DNA from: Enterococcaceae bacterium
Lineage (GTDB): Bacteria; Bacillota; Bacilli; Lactobacillales; Enterococcaceae
Length of the DNA: 64,000 nucleotides
NCBI GenBank assembly: GCA_022649665.1
Contig: JALCOL010000010.1
Span: 25,484-89,483, forward strand
Direction: 5' to 3'
Part shown: positions 16,752-25,922 of the stretch, piece by piece
Layout of the letters: each line of letters begins with the position of its first letter
Numbering within the stretch: position 1 is the stretch's first letter
Program-made: the position numbers and the translations under genes
The notes under the pieces: generated by a model
The model's input: the letters and a program-made list of their open reading frames with translations, nothing else
What the model was told of the DNA's origin: nothing
The model's database searches: none

Positions 16752-17691
16752 GGTCCACCTCGTTTAAAATGGCTAATGTTTTTTCCAGCGATGCTTGGTC
16801 ACTGATATTCGCCCGTTCGATCGCTGGGATCGTTTTGCGCGCAAAATTCGCGATCACTTTCCCGGGACCGATCTCAATCAAAAGTTCTGGTTTCCTTTGG
16901 GTGATTTCAATCAGCGAATCGGAAAAGCGTACCGGACTTTGGATCTGGCGAAAAAGCATCGCACGGATCTTGTCTGGCGGCACAACTTGTGCGGTAACAT
17001 TCGTAATCACCGGAAAGTCCGGCGTTTTGAAGTCGACCTTGTCAAGGGCCGCAGCAAGCTTCTTTGCAGCATCTGCCATGAGCGGCGTATGAAACGGTCC
17101 GCTGACGTTCAGCGGGATCACGCGTTTCACTCCGCGCGCTTTCAGCGCTTCGCTTGCACGCTCGACCGCTTCGGCTTCGCCGCCGATCACGATCTGCTGC
17201 GGCGTGTTGAAGTTCGCCGGCACAACGATCCCCGAAGTATCCCGGCAGACTTCAGCAATCAGCTCGGCATCAGCATTCATCACCGCAGCCATTTTCCCTT
17301 GGCCGGGCGGGACTGCTTCCTGCATCAATTCCCCGCGCCGGGCGATCAATGGTACTCCTTCGGCAAATGATAAAGCGCCGCTCGCCGTCAGTGCTGTATA
17401 TTCGCCAAGGCTCAAGCCCAGTCCGGCAAGCGGCCGAAGCGGGAAGTGCGCCTGAAAGAGCCGCCAGATCGCCGTCGTCAGCACATAGATCGCGGGCTGG
17501 GTATATTGTGTCTGGTTGAGCTTTTCTTCATCATTACAAATGATCTCGCGGAGCGAATAGCCAAGAAGATCCTCTGCTTCTGTAAAGGTTTCATCGACAA
17601 TGGGCTCGGCAAAAAGATCCTGTCCCATTTTCGGGAACTGCGCTCCTTGGCCGCTGAAAGCGACCGCGATTTTCGCTGGACTTTCTACCAT
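16744..17691 (-). CDS. fabD: malonyl-CoA:ACP transacylase FabD
   Basis: 315-aa acyltransferase moving malonyl from CoA to ACP. N-terminal AFSGQGAQFPKMGQDL, nucleophile Ser in GLGLSLGEYTAL, Arg in IARRGELMQ and active-site His in SGPFHTPLM. Length and motif order are as in bacterial FabD. Overlaps fabK by 7 bp and fabG by 8 bp. Confidence 0.97.
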   Translation of the reverse strand: MVESPAKIAVAFSGQGAQFPKMGQDLFAEPIVDETFTEAEDLLGYSLREIICNDEEKLNQTQYTQPAIYVLTTAIWRLFQAHFPLRPLAGLGLSLGEYTALTASGALSFAEGVPLIARRGELMQEAVPPGQGKMAAVMNADAELIAEVCRDTSGIVVPANFNTPQQIVIGGEAEAVERASEALKARGVKRVIPLNVSGPFHTPLMADAAKKLAAALDKVDFKTPDFPVITNVTAQVVPPDKIRAMLFRQIQSPVRFSDSLIEITQRKPELLIEIGPGKVIANFARKTIPAIERANISDQASLEKTLAILNEVDHG

Positions 17692-18638
17692 TCGGACGCT
17701 CCTTTCGCAAAGACCGTGCGGCTTTCTTCCATGATCTCTTGAATGATCGCACGGGCCGGCGCTTCTTCAGCAACCAAGCCGGCGATCTGGCCGGCCATTA
17801 CCGCGCCATTCACGACGTCGCCGTCAACGACAGCGCGCCGCAATGCACCGATCCCTAAGTTTTCGAGCACTGAAGGATCCGGTGCAGCTTTTTGCAGCTC
17901 TTCACGTTCCAGCCGGTCATACGATTGGGTCAGCTGATTTTTCAGCCCGCGCACCGGATGCCCGAAATGCTGCGAGGTGATCGTCGTATCGATATCGCGC
18001 GCATTTTTGATTTTTTCTTTATATGCCGGGTGAACCGTGCATTCTTCCGCGAGCAAAAAGCGTGTCCCCATTTGGACCCCTTGTGCACCTAACAGAAAAC
18101 TTGCGGCCATCCCGCGGCCGTCGCCGATCCCGCCGGCGGCAATGACTGGGATCTGAACGGCATCAGCGATCTGCGGCACCAAAACCATCGTGGTCAATTT
18201 GCCGATATGCCCGCCAGCTTCCATTCCTTCGGCGATCACAGCATCGGCGCCGATTTTTTGCATCCGTTTCGCCAGCGCGACAGAAGGCACGACTGGGATC
18301 ACTTTGATCCCGGCGGCTTTGAATGATTTCATATATTTTGACGGATTTCCGGCTCCAGTCGTCACGACCGGTACTTTTTCACTTAATACTAAATCAATGA
18401 TTTCTTCGACAAAAGGCGACAAAAGCATGATATTGACGCCGAACGGCCGATCCGTGATTGCACGTATTTTTTTGATTTCTTCCGCGATTTTTTCGCGCGG
18501 AGCATTTCCCGCTCCAATGATTCCCAGCCCGCCGGCTTCCGAAACAGCTCCCGCGAGTGAAGCATCCGCGATCCACGCCATTCCCCCCTGAAAGATCGGA
18601 TAATCGATCGACAACAATTCACAAATTTCGTTTTCCAT
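17685..18638 (-). CDS. fabK: enoyl-ACP reductase II (FabK)
   Basis: 317-aa FMN-dependent TIM-barrel enoyl reductase that completes each elongation cycle with NAD(P)H. PIFQGGMAWIADASLAGAVS, PFGVNIMLLSPF, EGMEAGGHIGKLTT, VIAAGGIGDGRGMAA and GAQGVQMGTRFL match pneumococcal/enterococcal FabK. FabK rather than FabI predicts low triclosan sensitivity at this step, if no FabI exists elsewhere. The start is ATG 18638 behind AAAGGTGG; GTG 18647 is less well placed. Confidence 0.95.
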   Translation of the reverse strand: MENEICELLSIDYPIFQGGMAWIADASLAGAVSEAGGLGIIGAGNAPREKIAEEIKKIRAITDRPFGVNIMLLSPFVEEIIDLVLSEKVPVVTTGAGNPSKYMKSFKAAGIKVIPVVPSVALAKRMQKIGADAVIAEGMEAGGHIGKLTTMVLVPQIADAVQIPVIAAGGIGDGRGMAASFLLGAQGVQMGTRFLLAEECTVHPAYKEKIKNARDIDTTITSQHFGHPVRGLKNQLTQSYDRLEREELQKAAPDPSVLENLGIGALRRAVVDGDVVNGAVMAGQIAGLVAEEAPARAIIQEIMEESRTVFAKGASEW

Positions 18639-18708
18639 AAGTGCCACCTTTCATCAATATGTATTTGCTGATCAGACCGATCGCGCCTTGATCTTCTCAG
18701 CAATGAAA

Positions 18709-18933
18709 TTAAGCTTGCTGCTTTTCAACGTATTCGACCAAATCTTTGACTGTCGTGATTCCTTCTTCTGATTCGATCTCGATATCGAATTCATCTTCGA
18801 TTTCATTGATGATTTGGAAAAGATCCAAACTGTCAGCATCTAATTCCTCTTGGATATTTGTATCAAGTTGAACTTCTTCTGGTGTTTTTCCCAATTCTTC
18901 TACAATGATTTTTTGGATTTTTTCAAATGTCAT
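18709..18933 (-). CDS. acpP: acyl carrier protein
   Basis: 74-aa four-helix ACP with the 4'-phosphopantetheine Ser in [18 protein letters not shown]; strongly acidic ([17 protein letters not shown]). It carries the growing acyl chain between Fab enzymes. ATG 18933 behind AGGAGAG. Between fabH and fabK, the usual place in Lactobacillales. Confidence 0.97.
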   Translation of the reverse strand: MTFEKIQKIIVEELGKTPEEVQLDTNIQEELDADSLDLFQIINEIEDEFDIEIESEEGITTVKDLVEYVEKQQA

Positions 18934-18979
18934 AGTGACTCTCCTCTGTGTTTTTATTTTTTATTTTATGCAAACAAGA

Positions 18980-19948
18980 TCAAAGCGTCAGGAGCATCGA
19001 ACCCCATGTCAAACCGCCGCCGAATCCTGCTAACAACGTTTTTTGTGTGCCATCGAAACGCAGCTCTCCGTTTTTTGCCAAATCATCCAGTAAAATAGGC
19101 AGGCTGGCGGAGCTGGTGTTGCCGATCTTTGCGATATTGCTCGGACATTTCTCCGGCGTGATCCCTAATTTTTGAGCGATTTTTTCTTGGATCCGCCGAT
19201 TCGCCTGATGAAGCAGCAGGAAATCAAGCGCTGAAGCAGAAAGATGATTTTCGTCCAAAAGGCTTTGGATCTGCTCTTTAACGGCTTTCATCGTAAATGC
19301 CATCACTGCCCGGCCGTCCATTTGCAGATATCTTTCCGCTTTGGACTCATCGTGCTCTGAATAATGCGCATTTGGATAGCCGCTCGTCAATACTTGGGAA
19401 GTATCGCCGGCGCTTTGAAGCTTCGACGCCAAGATCATCGGCGTATTGGCAGCTGTTAACAAAACGCCTCCTGCCCCATCACCGAACAAGATCGCGGTGC
19501 GCCGGTCTCCCCAGTCGAGCATCGTCGACATCGTTTCTGTGCTGATCAAAAGTCCCGTTTTGGCCTGTCCGCTATTGAAGAGACTTTCAGCGACAGAAAG
19601 CCCAACGACGAATCCCGAGCAAGCGCTGTTGAGATCGAAAGCGAGAGCATTTTTTGCACCGATCGCCCCTTGGATACTTGCGGCGACCGCCGGCATCGCT
19701 TGTTCAGCAGACATCGTCGTTACGATCACAAAATCAAGTTCCGCCGGGTCGCGGCCCGCGACCAGCTTCCTTGCCGTCTCGATCCCCAGCGATACCGCAT
19801 CTTCACTAGTCGCAACATGGCGGCTTTCAATGCCGGTCCGTTCGCGGATCCATTCGTCGCTCGTCGTTAAAAAGCCGGTCAATTCCTGATTGTGTACTTT
19901 CTTTTTTGGAAGCGCACTGGCTGTCTTGCTGATTCTCCCATACACCAT
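18980..19948 (-). CDS. fabH: 3-oxoacyl-ACP synthase III (FabH)
   Basis: 322-aa initiating condensing enzyme joining an acyl-CoA starter to malonyl-ACP. Catalytic Cys in FDLNSACSGFVVGL, His in LLLHQANRRIQEK and Asn in IAKIGNTSSASLP; the N-terminal SDEWIRERTGIESRH segment is typical. The start is ATG 19948 after GGAGGAG; ORF codons upstream overlap fabT. First biosynthetic gene after fabT. Confidence 0.96.
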   Translation of the reverse strand: MVYGRISKTASALPKKKVHNQELTGFLTTSDEWIRERTGIESRHVATSEDAVSLGIETARKLVAGRDPAELDFVIVTTMSAEQAMPAVAASIQGAIGAKNALAFDLNSACSGFVVGLSVAESLFNSGQAKTGLLISTETMSTMLDWGDRRTAILFGDGAGGVLLTAANTPMILASKLQSAGDTSQVLTSGYPNAHYSEHDESKAERYLQMDGRAVMAFTMKAVKEQIQSLLDENHLSASALDFLLLHQANRRIQEKIAQKLGITPEKCPSNIAKIGNTSSASLPILLDDLAKNGELRFDGTQKTLLAGFGGGLTWGSMLLTL

Positions 19949-19964
19949 GTTTCTCCTCCGCTGC

Positions 19965-20405
19965 TTACTCAAATTCTGCGAAATAAAGATGCAGATTTTT
20001 TAAAGCCTTCAATAATACTGCGCGCTCTTCTTCGCTTAAACTTTCGATCGCTTTTTCGACCATGAGACGATGAAAACGCTCGTGCATCCGATACAACAGC
20101 CGGCCATGTTTGGTCAGCCCCAGTTTGACGACTCGCCGGTCATCTTCAGATCGGAATCGTTCCACGTAGCCTTTTTTTTCCAGATTATTGATCGCCACAG
20201 TGAGGGTCCCCATCGTGACTTTCAGCTCTTTTGCAACTTCCGACGAAGTCTTTTTGTGATACATCCCGATCGCTTCGATCGTATGCATCTCTTTGATCGA
20301 TAAATCGGAAAAACGCGATTTTTTCAGCTGTTCTTCTTCGATCGTCAGAATATCGTTAAAGACTGTCACGAGAAAACTGTTCACTTGCTTTAACCCTTCA
20401 TCCAT
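19965..20405 (-). CDS. fabT: MarR-family regulator of fatty-acid synthesis FabT
   Basis: 146-aa winged-helix MarR protein: EMHTIEAIGMYHKKTSSEVA, recognition helix VTMGTLTVAINNLEKKGYVE and wing SEDDRRVVKLGLTKHG. By position at the head of the fab cluster and by family it is FabT, the repressor that uses long-chain acyl-ACP as corepressor in streptococci and enterococci. A FabT-like box lies between its own start and promoter, implying autoregulation. Confidence 0.94.
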   Translation of the reverse strand: MDEGLKQVNSFLVTVFNDILTIEEEQLKKSRFSDLSIKEMHTIEAIGMYHKKTSSEVAKELKVTMGTLTVAINNLEKKGYVERFRSEDDRRVVKLGLTKHGRLLYRMHERFHRLMVEKAIESLSEEERAVLLKALKNLHLYFAEFE

Positions 20406-20423
20406 TTCATCGCCCCTTCATTT

Positions 20424-20482
20424 AGTTTGATAATCAAATTATTTGACCAACAAAATATATCGAATTTTTTTATAAATTGCAA
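20424..20482 (-). promoter_or_regulatory. fabT-fab operon promoter with FabT box
   Basis: Read leftward: TTGCAA (20477-20482), 17-bp spacer, TATATT (20454-20459), then the palindrome AGTTTGATAATCAAATT (20424-20440) in the early transcript. The palindrome fits the AGTTTGA..TCAAA form of FabT sites. Confidence 0.8.
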
Positions 20483-20529
20483 CCTTTTTTTTCGTTTTTT
20501 GCTTTTTTCTTCAGAAAATCAAGTTTAAA

Positions 20530-20582
20530 TTGACATTTTCCGATTTGTCTCGTATATTCATAATTAATTTGAACATCAAACT
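20530..20582 (+). promoter_or_regulatory. promoter of FabK-like gene with FabT box
   Basis: TTGACA (20530-20535), 17-bp spacer, TATATT (20553-20558), then AATTTGAACATCAAACT (20566-20582), a second FabT-like palindrome placed just after the -10, 24 bp upstream of the divergent gene at 20607. Confidence 0.8.
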
Positions 20583-20606
20583 ATTCAACTATCAAAGGAG
20601 ATATCG

Positions 20607-21665
20607 ATGAAACTTCCTGAACTTACAATCGACGACCTTACTGTTCCTGTTCCGATCGTTCAAGGCGGAATGGGGGTAGGAATCAGTCTTGCTTCTTTAA
20701 GCGGAAATGTTGCCAAAGAGGGCGGCATCGGGATCATTTCCGCCGCGCAGATCGGCTTCAAGCGTGCGGACTTTTTTGATCATCCGATCAAAGCCAACTT
20801 GGCACAGATCCCGCTCGAACTTGAAAAAGCACGGAAGATCGCTCCGAACGGCGTGCTCGGCTTCAATATCATGGTCGCCACCAATCGCTATGAAGAATAT
20901 GTCCAAGCGGCGATCGAAGCTGGTGCAGATGTGATCATCTCGGGTGCGGGACTTCCATTAAAACTTCCGGCGCTGGCCCAAAATTCGAAGACGAAGATCG
21001 CCCCAGTCATCTCCAGCGCAAAAGCGGCAAAAATTCTTCTTCATTATTGGGAAAAACATTTTGATTTGACGGCCGACTTTATCGTCGTTGAAAGTCCGGC
21101 AGCCGGTGGTCACTTGGGGTTTTCCTATGACGAAGCGGAAATGCCGTTGGCTGATTTTGATCAAGAACTCCCTAAGATCCTGAAAATCGTCGCACGTTTT
21201 CGAGATAAATATCAAAAGTCGATCCCCGTTCTATTTGCCGGCGGCGTATACGATCAAAAGGATATCCTGCATTATCTGGCGCTCGGCTGCAGCGGTGTCC
21301 AGATGGCGAGCCGCTTTGTAACAACCAAGGAATGCGACGCACCCGCATCTTTTAAAGAAGCCTATTTGAATGCAACGGCAGAAGACATTCAAATTATCAA
21401 AAGTCCGGTCGGCATGCCGGGACGTGCCATTCATAATCCGTTTACCGAAAAAATCAAGAGCGGCCCGATCCCGCCGCAGCACTGTTATCAGTGTTTGAGC
21501 CGCAAACATTGCGACCGCAAGACCATTCCGTTTTGCATCTCCAAATCATTGATCGACAGTGCCGCCGGCGATGCACAAAACGGCTTGGTCTTTGCCGGCT
21601 CGACCATCGCACGCTTAAAGGAAATGACAACGGTCCATGAATTAATGAAAGAATTGACAGAATAG
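20607..21665 (+). CDS. nitronate monooxygenase / FabK-like flavoprotein
   Basis: 352-aa FMN TIM-barrel protein of the nitronate monooxygenase (2-nitropropane dioxygenase) superfamily, which also contains FabK. PIVQGGMGVGISLASLSGNVA, VLGFNIMVATNRY, ADVIISGAGLPLKLP, VESPAAGGHLGF, VLFAGGVYDQKD and CSGVQMASRF build the barrel. Longer than FabK by about 35 residues because of a C-terminal Cys-rich insert (CYQCLSRKHC...FC, near residues 295-312). AAAGGAG precedes ATG 20607. Divergent from fabT and behind its own FabT-like box, so it is likely co-regulated with lipid synthesis; detoxification of nitronates or a lipid-related reduction are both possible. Confidence 0.85.
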   Translation: MKLPELTIDDLTVPVPIVQGGMGVGISLASLSGNVAKEGGIGIISAAQIGFKRADFFDHPIKANLAQIPLELEKARKIAPNGVLGFNIMVATNRYEEYVQAAIEAGADVIISGAGLPLKLPALAQNSKTKIAPVISSAKAAKILLHYWEKHFDLTADFIVVESPAAGGHLGFSYDEAEMPLADFDQELPKILKIVARFRDKYQKSIPVLFAGGVYDQKDILHYLALGCSGVQMASRFVTTKECDAPASFKEAYLNATAEDIQIIKSPVGMPGRAIHNPFTEKIKSGPIPPQHCYQCLSRKHCDRKTIPFCISKSLIDSAAGDAQNGLVFAGSTIARLKEMTTVHELMKELTE

Positions 21666-21740
21666 CCAGAAGCCGCTTTTGAAATACCGTTTATTCGGAA
21701 ATAGGCGCCGCGACAAACTCATGTCGCGGCTTTTTGATAT
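21664..21740 (+). terminator. half copy of the intergenic repeat with terminator
   Basis: CGCTTTTGAAATACCGTTTA then hairpin GCCGCGACAAACTCATGTCGCGGC and T-run (about 21707-21740). It ends the FabK-like gene. The first half of the repeat seen at 10421 is absent. Confidence 0.8.
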
Positions 21741-21824
21741 ACTTCAAACTATAAAAACATTCTGAAAAATGATATAAAATAGATATATGCTCCACTTCGC
21801 TATCTTTAGAAAGGAAGTCTTTGG

Positions 21825-22563
21825 ATGAGCTTGGGAAATTTCATCTATTTTATCATTGCCGGTGTTCTTGGGGGGCTTTTGTCTTCAGTTGCCGGTCTCG
21901 CCTCACTTGCTTCTTATCCGGCACTGCTCCTGGCAGGTATCCCGCCCGTGGTCGCGAACGTCACGAATACCGCTTCGCTGATTTTTGCCGGGATCGGCGC
22001 GACCTTATCCTCTCGCAAAGAATTGCGCGGTGAAGGGCGCATGATGGCGCTTCTCCTTGCGATCGCCCTCTCCGGCGGCATTTTCGGTTCTTTTCTGCTT
22101 TTGGTCGAGTCCCCAAAAACATTTGAGCATATCGTGCCTTTTTTCATCTTGCTCTCCGGCATTTTACTTCTTATAAGTCGGCGAAATGGTACGGGTAAGC
22201 AGATGCCTCCGCTGGCTTCGCAAAATAAAGGCTTGCTGCTTTTGAAAGGCGTCGGTGTTTTTGTGATCGGCGCTTATACTGGTTACTTTGGTGCCGCCGG
22301 CGGTGTAATGATGTTGGCGCTTTTCAGTTTTGAACGCCTTTAAAAATGTCATGGCTTTTGCCGCCAACTTGATCGCCGCGGTCGTTTTCGCTCTCAACGG
22401 CAAAGTCGACTGGCCGATCGTTTTGCCATTAGGGCTCGGCTTTTTGATCGGCGGCTACTGCGGGCCGATCATTGTGCGCCATGCCCCGGTAAAAACTTTG
22501 CGGATCTTGATCGCTTTCGGTGCATTCATACTGGCCGGCTATTTATTTTTTGCCGCCTTTTGA
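21825..22563 (+). pseudogene. TSUP (TauE/SafE) family permease, frameshifted
   Basis: Two frames together make one sulfite-exporter-family (TSUP) membrane protein. 21825-22343 encodes GVLGGLLSSVAGLASLASYP, three or more helices and GAYTGYFGAAGGVMMLALFS, then runs into a stop. From about 22330 the +1 frame continues with NAFKNVMAFAANLIAAVVFAL and PLGLGFLIGGYCGPIIVRHA to 22563. In intact members roughly ten more residues separate the two parts, so a small deletion with frame loss is likely. AAAGGAAG precedes ATG 21825. Substrate of the ancestor unknown (sulfur-containing anions in the family). Confidence 0.75.
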
Positions 22564-22673
22564 TTTTCGGTATTTTTCTGCTTGTGAAATAAATTGTAAT
22601 TTCTAAATATTACCGATATAATTATGCTGCTGAATCAGTAAACTCGAATACATATTTTGAAAGGACGAAAAAA

Positions 22674-23429
22674 GTGAAAAAGACAAATCTAGCGGCTTTA
22701 GGTGCCGCACTTTTAGTTCCTGCTGCCGCCTGCCTCCCCGTTTCTCTGCCGGAAGTTTCTGCCAATGCGGCCGCCTCTCAGTCCAGTGCAGATGGTTTCA
22801 TTAATGAAATCGCCCCCAGCGCGCAGATCGTGGCAGCAAATCACGGGCTATTCGCTTCGATCCTGATCGCTCAGGCAATGATCGAAAGCGGCAACGGTAC
22901 GAGCCAGCTTTCACAAGCCCCTTACTACAACTTTTTCGGAATCAAAGCATATAGCGGCGAAGCTTCCGTTACTTTGGCGACCCAAGAAGTGATCGACGGC
23001 AAAACGGTGGTCATGCAGGAACCTTTCCGCAGCTACGGTGATTTAAGCGGTTCTTTAAATGATTATGCGGCAACGATCCAGCAAAACTTCCCAGGCGCGA
23101 CCGTCGCAGCCGCCGGCAATTATCAAACCGCGGCTCAATATCTCGTCGGCCGCTACGCTACCGCTCCAAATTATGCACAAGCCTTGATCCAAACGATCTC
23201 TTCTCATCAACTGGACCATTTCGATACTGCGAACACAGCAAGCAGCCAGACCACAGCATCTGTTTCCACTGCTGCCCCTGCCGCTTCTTCAGGACAAACT
23301 TACACTGTCCAAAACGGCGACTCTGTTTGGTCGATCGCCCAAAACCACGGGCTTACGATGGAACAGCTGCAGCAGAAAAACGGCATGAGTGACTACTATA
23401 TTTATCCTGGCCAAACATTGAACGTTTGA
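22674..23429 (+). CDS. secreted GH73 glucosaminidase with LysM domain
   Basis: 251-aa exported peptidoglycan hydrolase. GTG start after AAAGGA; signal peptide with Lys-Lys N-region, hydrophobic core and likely cleavage after VSANA (about residue 32). The glucosaminidase (GH73) domain at about 40-185 has catalytic Glu in IAQAMIESGNGTSQLS and YYNFFGIKAY. A Ser/Thr/Ala-rich linker precedes one C-terminal LysM (YTVQNGDSVWSIAQNHG...YIYPGQTLNV). It cleaves the glycan backbone of the wall during growth or separation. Followed by a strong terminator. Confidence 0.93.
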   Translation: MKKTNLAALGAALLVPAAACLPVSLPEVSANAAASQSSADGFINEIAPSAQIVAANHGLFASILIAQAMIESGNGTSQLSQAPYYNFFGIKAYSGEASVTLATQEVIDGKTVVMQEPFRSYGDLSGSLNDYAATIQQNFPGATVAAAGNYQTAAQYLVGRYATAPNYAQALIQTISSHQLDHFDTANTASSQTTASVSTAAPAASSGQTYTVQNGDSVWSIAQNHGLTMEQLQQKNGMSDYYIYPGQTLNV

Positions 23430-23442
23430 TTCTTAGGAAAAC

Positions 23443-23485
23443 AAAAAGATCTCCCAGAAATTTTGTGGGAGATCTTTTTTTGATT
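23443..23485 (+). terminator. terminator of the glucosaminidase gene
   Basis: AAAAAGATCTCCCA (23443-23456) pairs with TGGGAGATCTTTTT (23466-23479), followed by more T. Confidence 0.93.
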
Positions 23486-23566
23486 TAAAAAATGTTCTAA
23501 AGTCTTTAGAACAACCATAAAACAATGCTCTTTAAAAACGAATGGCGATGCAAAAACTGTTCTGAT

Positions 23567-24160
23567 CTATTCTTGAACCACGATCTTTATCGGCGTACAT
23601 TCTCCACCATTGCAGCTGCTTTCAGATACACTGCAGGCAGCTACTGCAAGCAAAACGTCCATTTCAGCGCGCAGCACTATTTTATCTCCAGCTTTGGAGA
23701 CGGGTTCTTCTACCGATATTTTCCCGTTCGGCAATATTTTTGTGTGCATAAAAATATTAAACGGTGTGATCTCTGCTTTTTTTGTATCAAAAGCTTCGCT
23801 TAACGATTGATTGATGTTTGCCAAGCAATTCGGATGATTTTTGCCCGTGTGATAAAAGAAGTCGTACATTTCCGGTCGGCAGCAAGGATGCAGCAGATCA
23901 TGCTCTTTGACCTCATCTTCAATGATCGTAAACATTTGATGATAAAGGTTTGTATAAATCGAATCCCCGGTGCTGATCTTGATACTCTCATTGCAATCGA
24001 TCGTGACCCCGGCGGAAAGAAACTCTTCAGGTGTAGTTTGATTTGTCGCAAAAAAATCAACGACCTGCTGCCCTTTCAGATCAATGACCTCGATCAATTC
24101 TCCTTTTTTCACCGGAATCTTTATCCCGCTTTTTGCTTTGACGATATATTCTTTTTGCAA
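23567..24160 (-). CDS. DUF1989 (urea carboxylase-associated) family protein
   Basis: 197-aa protein of the DUF1989 family: GELIEVIDLKGQQVVDFFA, GDSIYTNLYHQMFTIIEDEV, HDLLHPCCRPEMYDFFYHTG, NCLANINQSL, FNIFMHTKI and a C-terminal SSCNGG.CTPI segment. Conserved Cys and His suggest a bound metal. Members often lie beside urea amidolyase genes; none is here, so its role is open. The start is probably TTG 24160 behind TGGAGG; ATG 24181 or 24175 are alternatives. Confidence 0.8.
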   Translation of the reverse strand: MQKEYIVKAKSGIKIPVKKGELIEVIDLKGQQVVDFFATNQTTPEEFLSAGVTIDCNESIKISTGDSIYTNLYHQMFTIIEDEVKEHDLLHPCCRPEMYDFFYHTGKNHPNCLANINQSLSEAFDTKKAEITPFNIFMHTKILPNGKISVEEPVSKAGDKIVLRAEMDVLLAVAACSVSESSCNGGECTPIKIVVQE

Positions 24161-24302
24161 TTTCTTTTCCTCCATATACAAATATTATTACATATTTTAT
24201 ATTACCATAATCCTCCCGGCAAAATTCAAGACATTTCGATGCATAAAAAACTGCCCGCGAAATGACGGACAGTTGGTCGAGCTTTACTCTAAAAAATTTA
24301 CA

Positions 24303-25904
24303 TCATTTCAAAGCAGCAAAGCCTAATGGTGAAAAGGCTAAATAGGTCGCGATGACTAGCAGGACCAAGAAAGTTCCGACAAAGAGCGCTTTGCCCCATG
24401 GCTTGATATCTACTTTAGTATCAAAGCTGCGCAATTCGAAGATTCCATCGGGACGCCAGTGTGAAATCAAATACATTACCAGCACGTCCAAGAAGAATAA
24501 GATACTAAGAACATACAAGAAATGGACATCTTTCAAAAAGACTTTTGACAGCGCATACAATACCACGTGCATGGCGATCGTCACTTTCGCGGAAAGCGCG
24601 GTGGCGCGTTTCGAATAAAAAGCGAACAAGATGATCACTAAAAGCGGCATATTGTATAGACCGTTGAACTCTTGGACAAACTGATAGAGTCCCGCTGGTG
24701 CAAATGAGATCAATGGCGCCACGGCGATCGAAATGATTCCCACGATGATCGTCACAGTTTTGCCGGCGCGGGTAACTTGCCGGTCAGTGGCCTTCTTATT
24801 GAAGACTGGTTTGTAAAAATCAAGCGAGAACAACGTTGAAGTCGCGTTCAATGCCCCAGCGAATGAAGAGAGGATCGCTCCGAAAATCACGGCGGCGAAA
24901 ACGCCAAAGAGCACGTGTGGCAGAACTTCAGTGACTAGAAATGGATAAGCATTGTCCGGATTGTTCAAAAGTTTATCGCCAAAAATATTTCGGGCAACGA
25001 TTCCTGGAAAGACTAAGAACAGCGCACCGAAAACCTTGAACCCACCGACAAGAAAGGCGCCTTTTTGCGCTTCAGCGAGGTTTTTCCCCGATAATGCTTT
25101 TTGGACGATCATCTGATTCGTACACCAGAAAAAGAGATTATTGAACAGCATTCCGGTGATCAACGTCGGCCACGGCACGATCTTAGAGTCGATCGAACCG
25201 ACCGAATTCAAAAGCCACGGCGTATGATCAACGACATAATCCAAGCCGCCGATAAAACTCCCGCTGCCTAATTTTGTCAGCCCAAGGATCGGGATCAGCA
25301 GTCCACAGATCAAAAGCCCAGCCCCGTAAATCGTGTCGCTGTTCGCACTCAGGGACAATCCACCGATCAAGAGATACAAAATTCCGGTGATCCCGATAAA
25401 ACCGGCAACGAGAATGATCGAGACGATCGGCCGCACCCCGAGCAATTGATCGATATGAAATATTTTATTGAAGACCAGGGCACCTGAGTACAAAACGACC
25501 GGTAGAAATGAAACCATATAGGTGATCATAAAAAGGATCGAAATAATGCGTTTAGTAACGGTATCGTAGCGAATCTCCAAAAAGTCCGAGACGGTGTTGA
25601 TCCCGTACTTAAAATACTTCGGCAGAAAAATCAGTGCCAGCGCAACGATCGCGATCGCGGCCGTTACTTCCCATGCCATGACTTCCATCCCTGCTTTATA
25701 GCTTTGACCATTTTGACCTACGATTTGTTCAGTGGATAAATTGGTCATGATGATCGTTCCGGCGATCGGCAGGGCGGTCAAACTCCGCCCTCCCATAAAG
25801 AAGCCTTCCGATCCGGATGTGTCGACAGCGCGCGAACGCTTAAAAGCGTAAATCCAAACACAGCCGACGATCACTGCAAAACTGATGACTGAAAACAGAT
25901 TCAT
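24303..25904 (-). CDS. sodium:solute symporter (SSS family), probable inositol transporter
   Basis: 533-aa membrane protein with about 14 hydrophobic helices and SSS/SGLT signatures: SEGFFMGGRSLTALPIAGTI, NLSTEQIVGQNGQSYKAGM, FWCTNQMIVQKAL, FGAILSSFAGALNATSTLFS. It would couple uptake to Na+. Last gene of the iolA-B-C-E operon, 18 bp after iolE, so inositol or a related polyol is the likely substrate; position is the only evidence for that. ATG 25904 behind GAGGA. Confidence 0.88.
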   Translation of the reverse strand: MNLFSVISFAVIVGCVWIYAFKRSRAVDTSGSEGFFMGGRSLTALPIAGTIIMTNLSTEQIVGQNGQSYKAGMEVMAWEVTAAIAIVALALIFLPKYFKYGINTVSDFLEIRYDTVTKRIISILFMITYMVSFLPVVLYSGALVFNKIFHIDQLLGVRPIVSIILVAGFIGITGILYLLIGGLSLSANSDTIYGAGLLICGLLIPILGLTKLGSGSFIGGLDYVVDHTPWLLNSVGSIDSKIVPWPTLITGMLFNNLFFWCTNQMIVQKALSGKNLAEAQKGAFLVGGFKVFGALFLVFPGIVARNIFGDKLLNNPDNAYPFLVTEVLPHVLFGVFAAVIFGAILSSFAGALNATSTLFSLDFYKPVFNKKATDRQVTRAGKTVTIIVGIISIAVAPLISFAPAGLYQFVQEFNGLYNMPLLVIILFAFYSKRATALSAKVTIAMHVVLYALSKVFLKDVHFLYVLSILFFLDVLVMYLISHWRPDGIFELRSFDTKVDIKPWGKALFVGTFLVLLVIATYLAFSPLGFAALK

Positions 25905-25922
25905 AATAGGTCCTCGCTTTTC

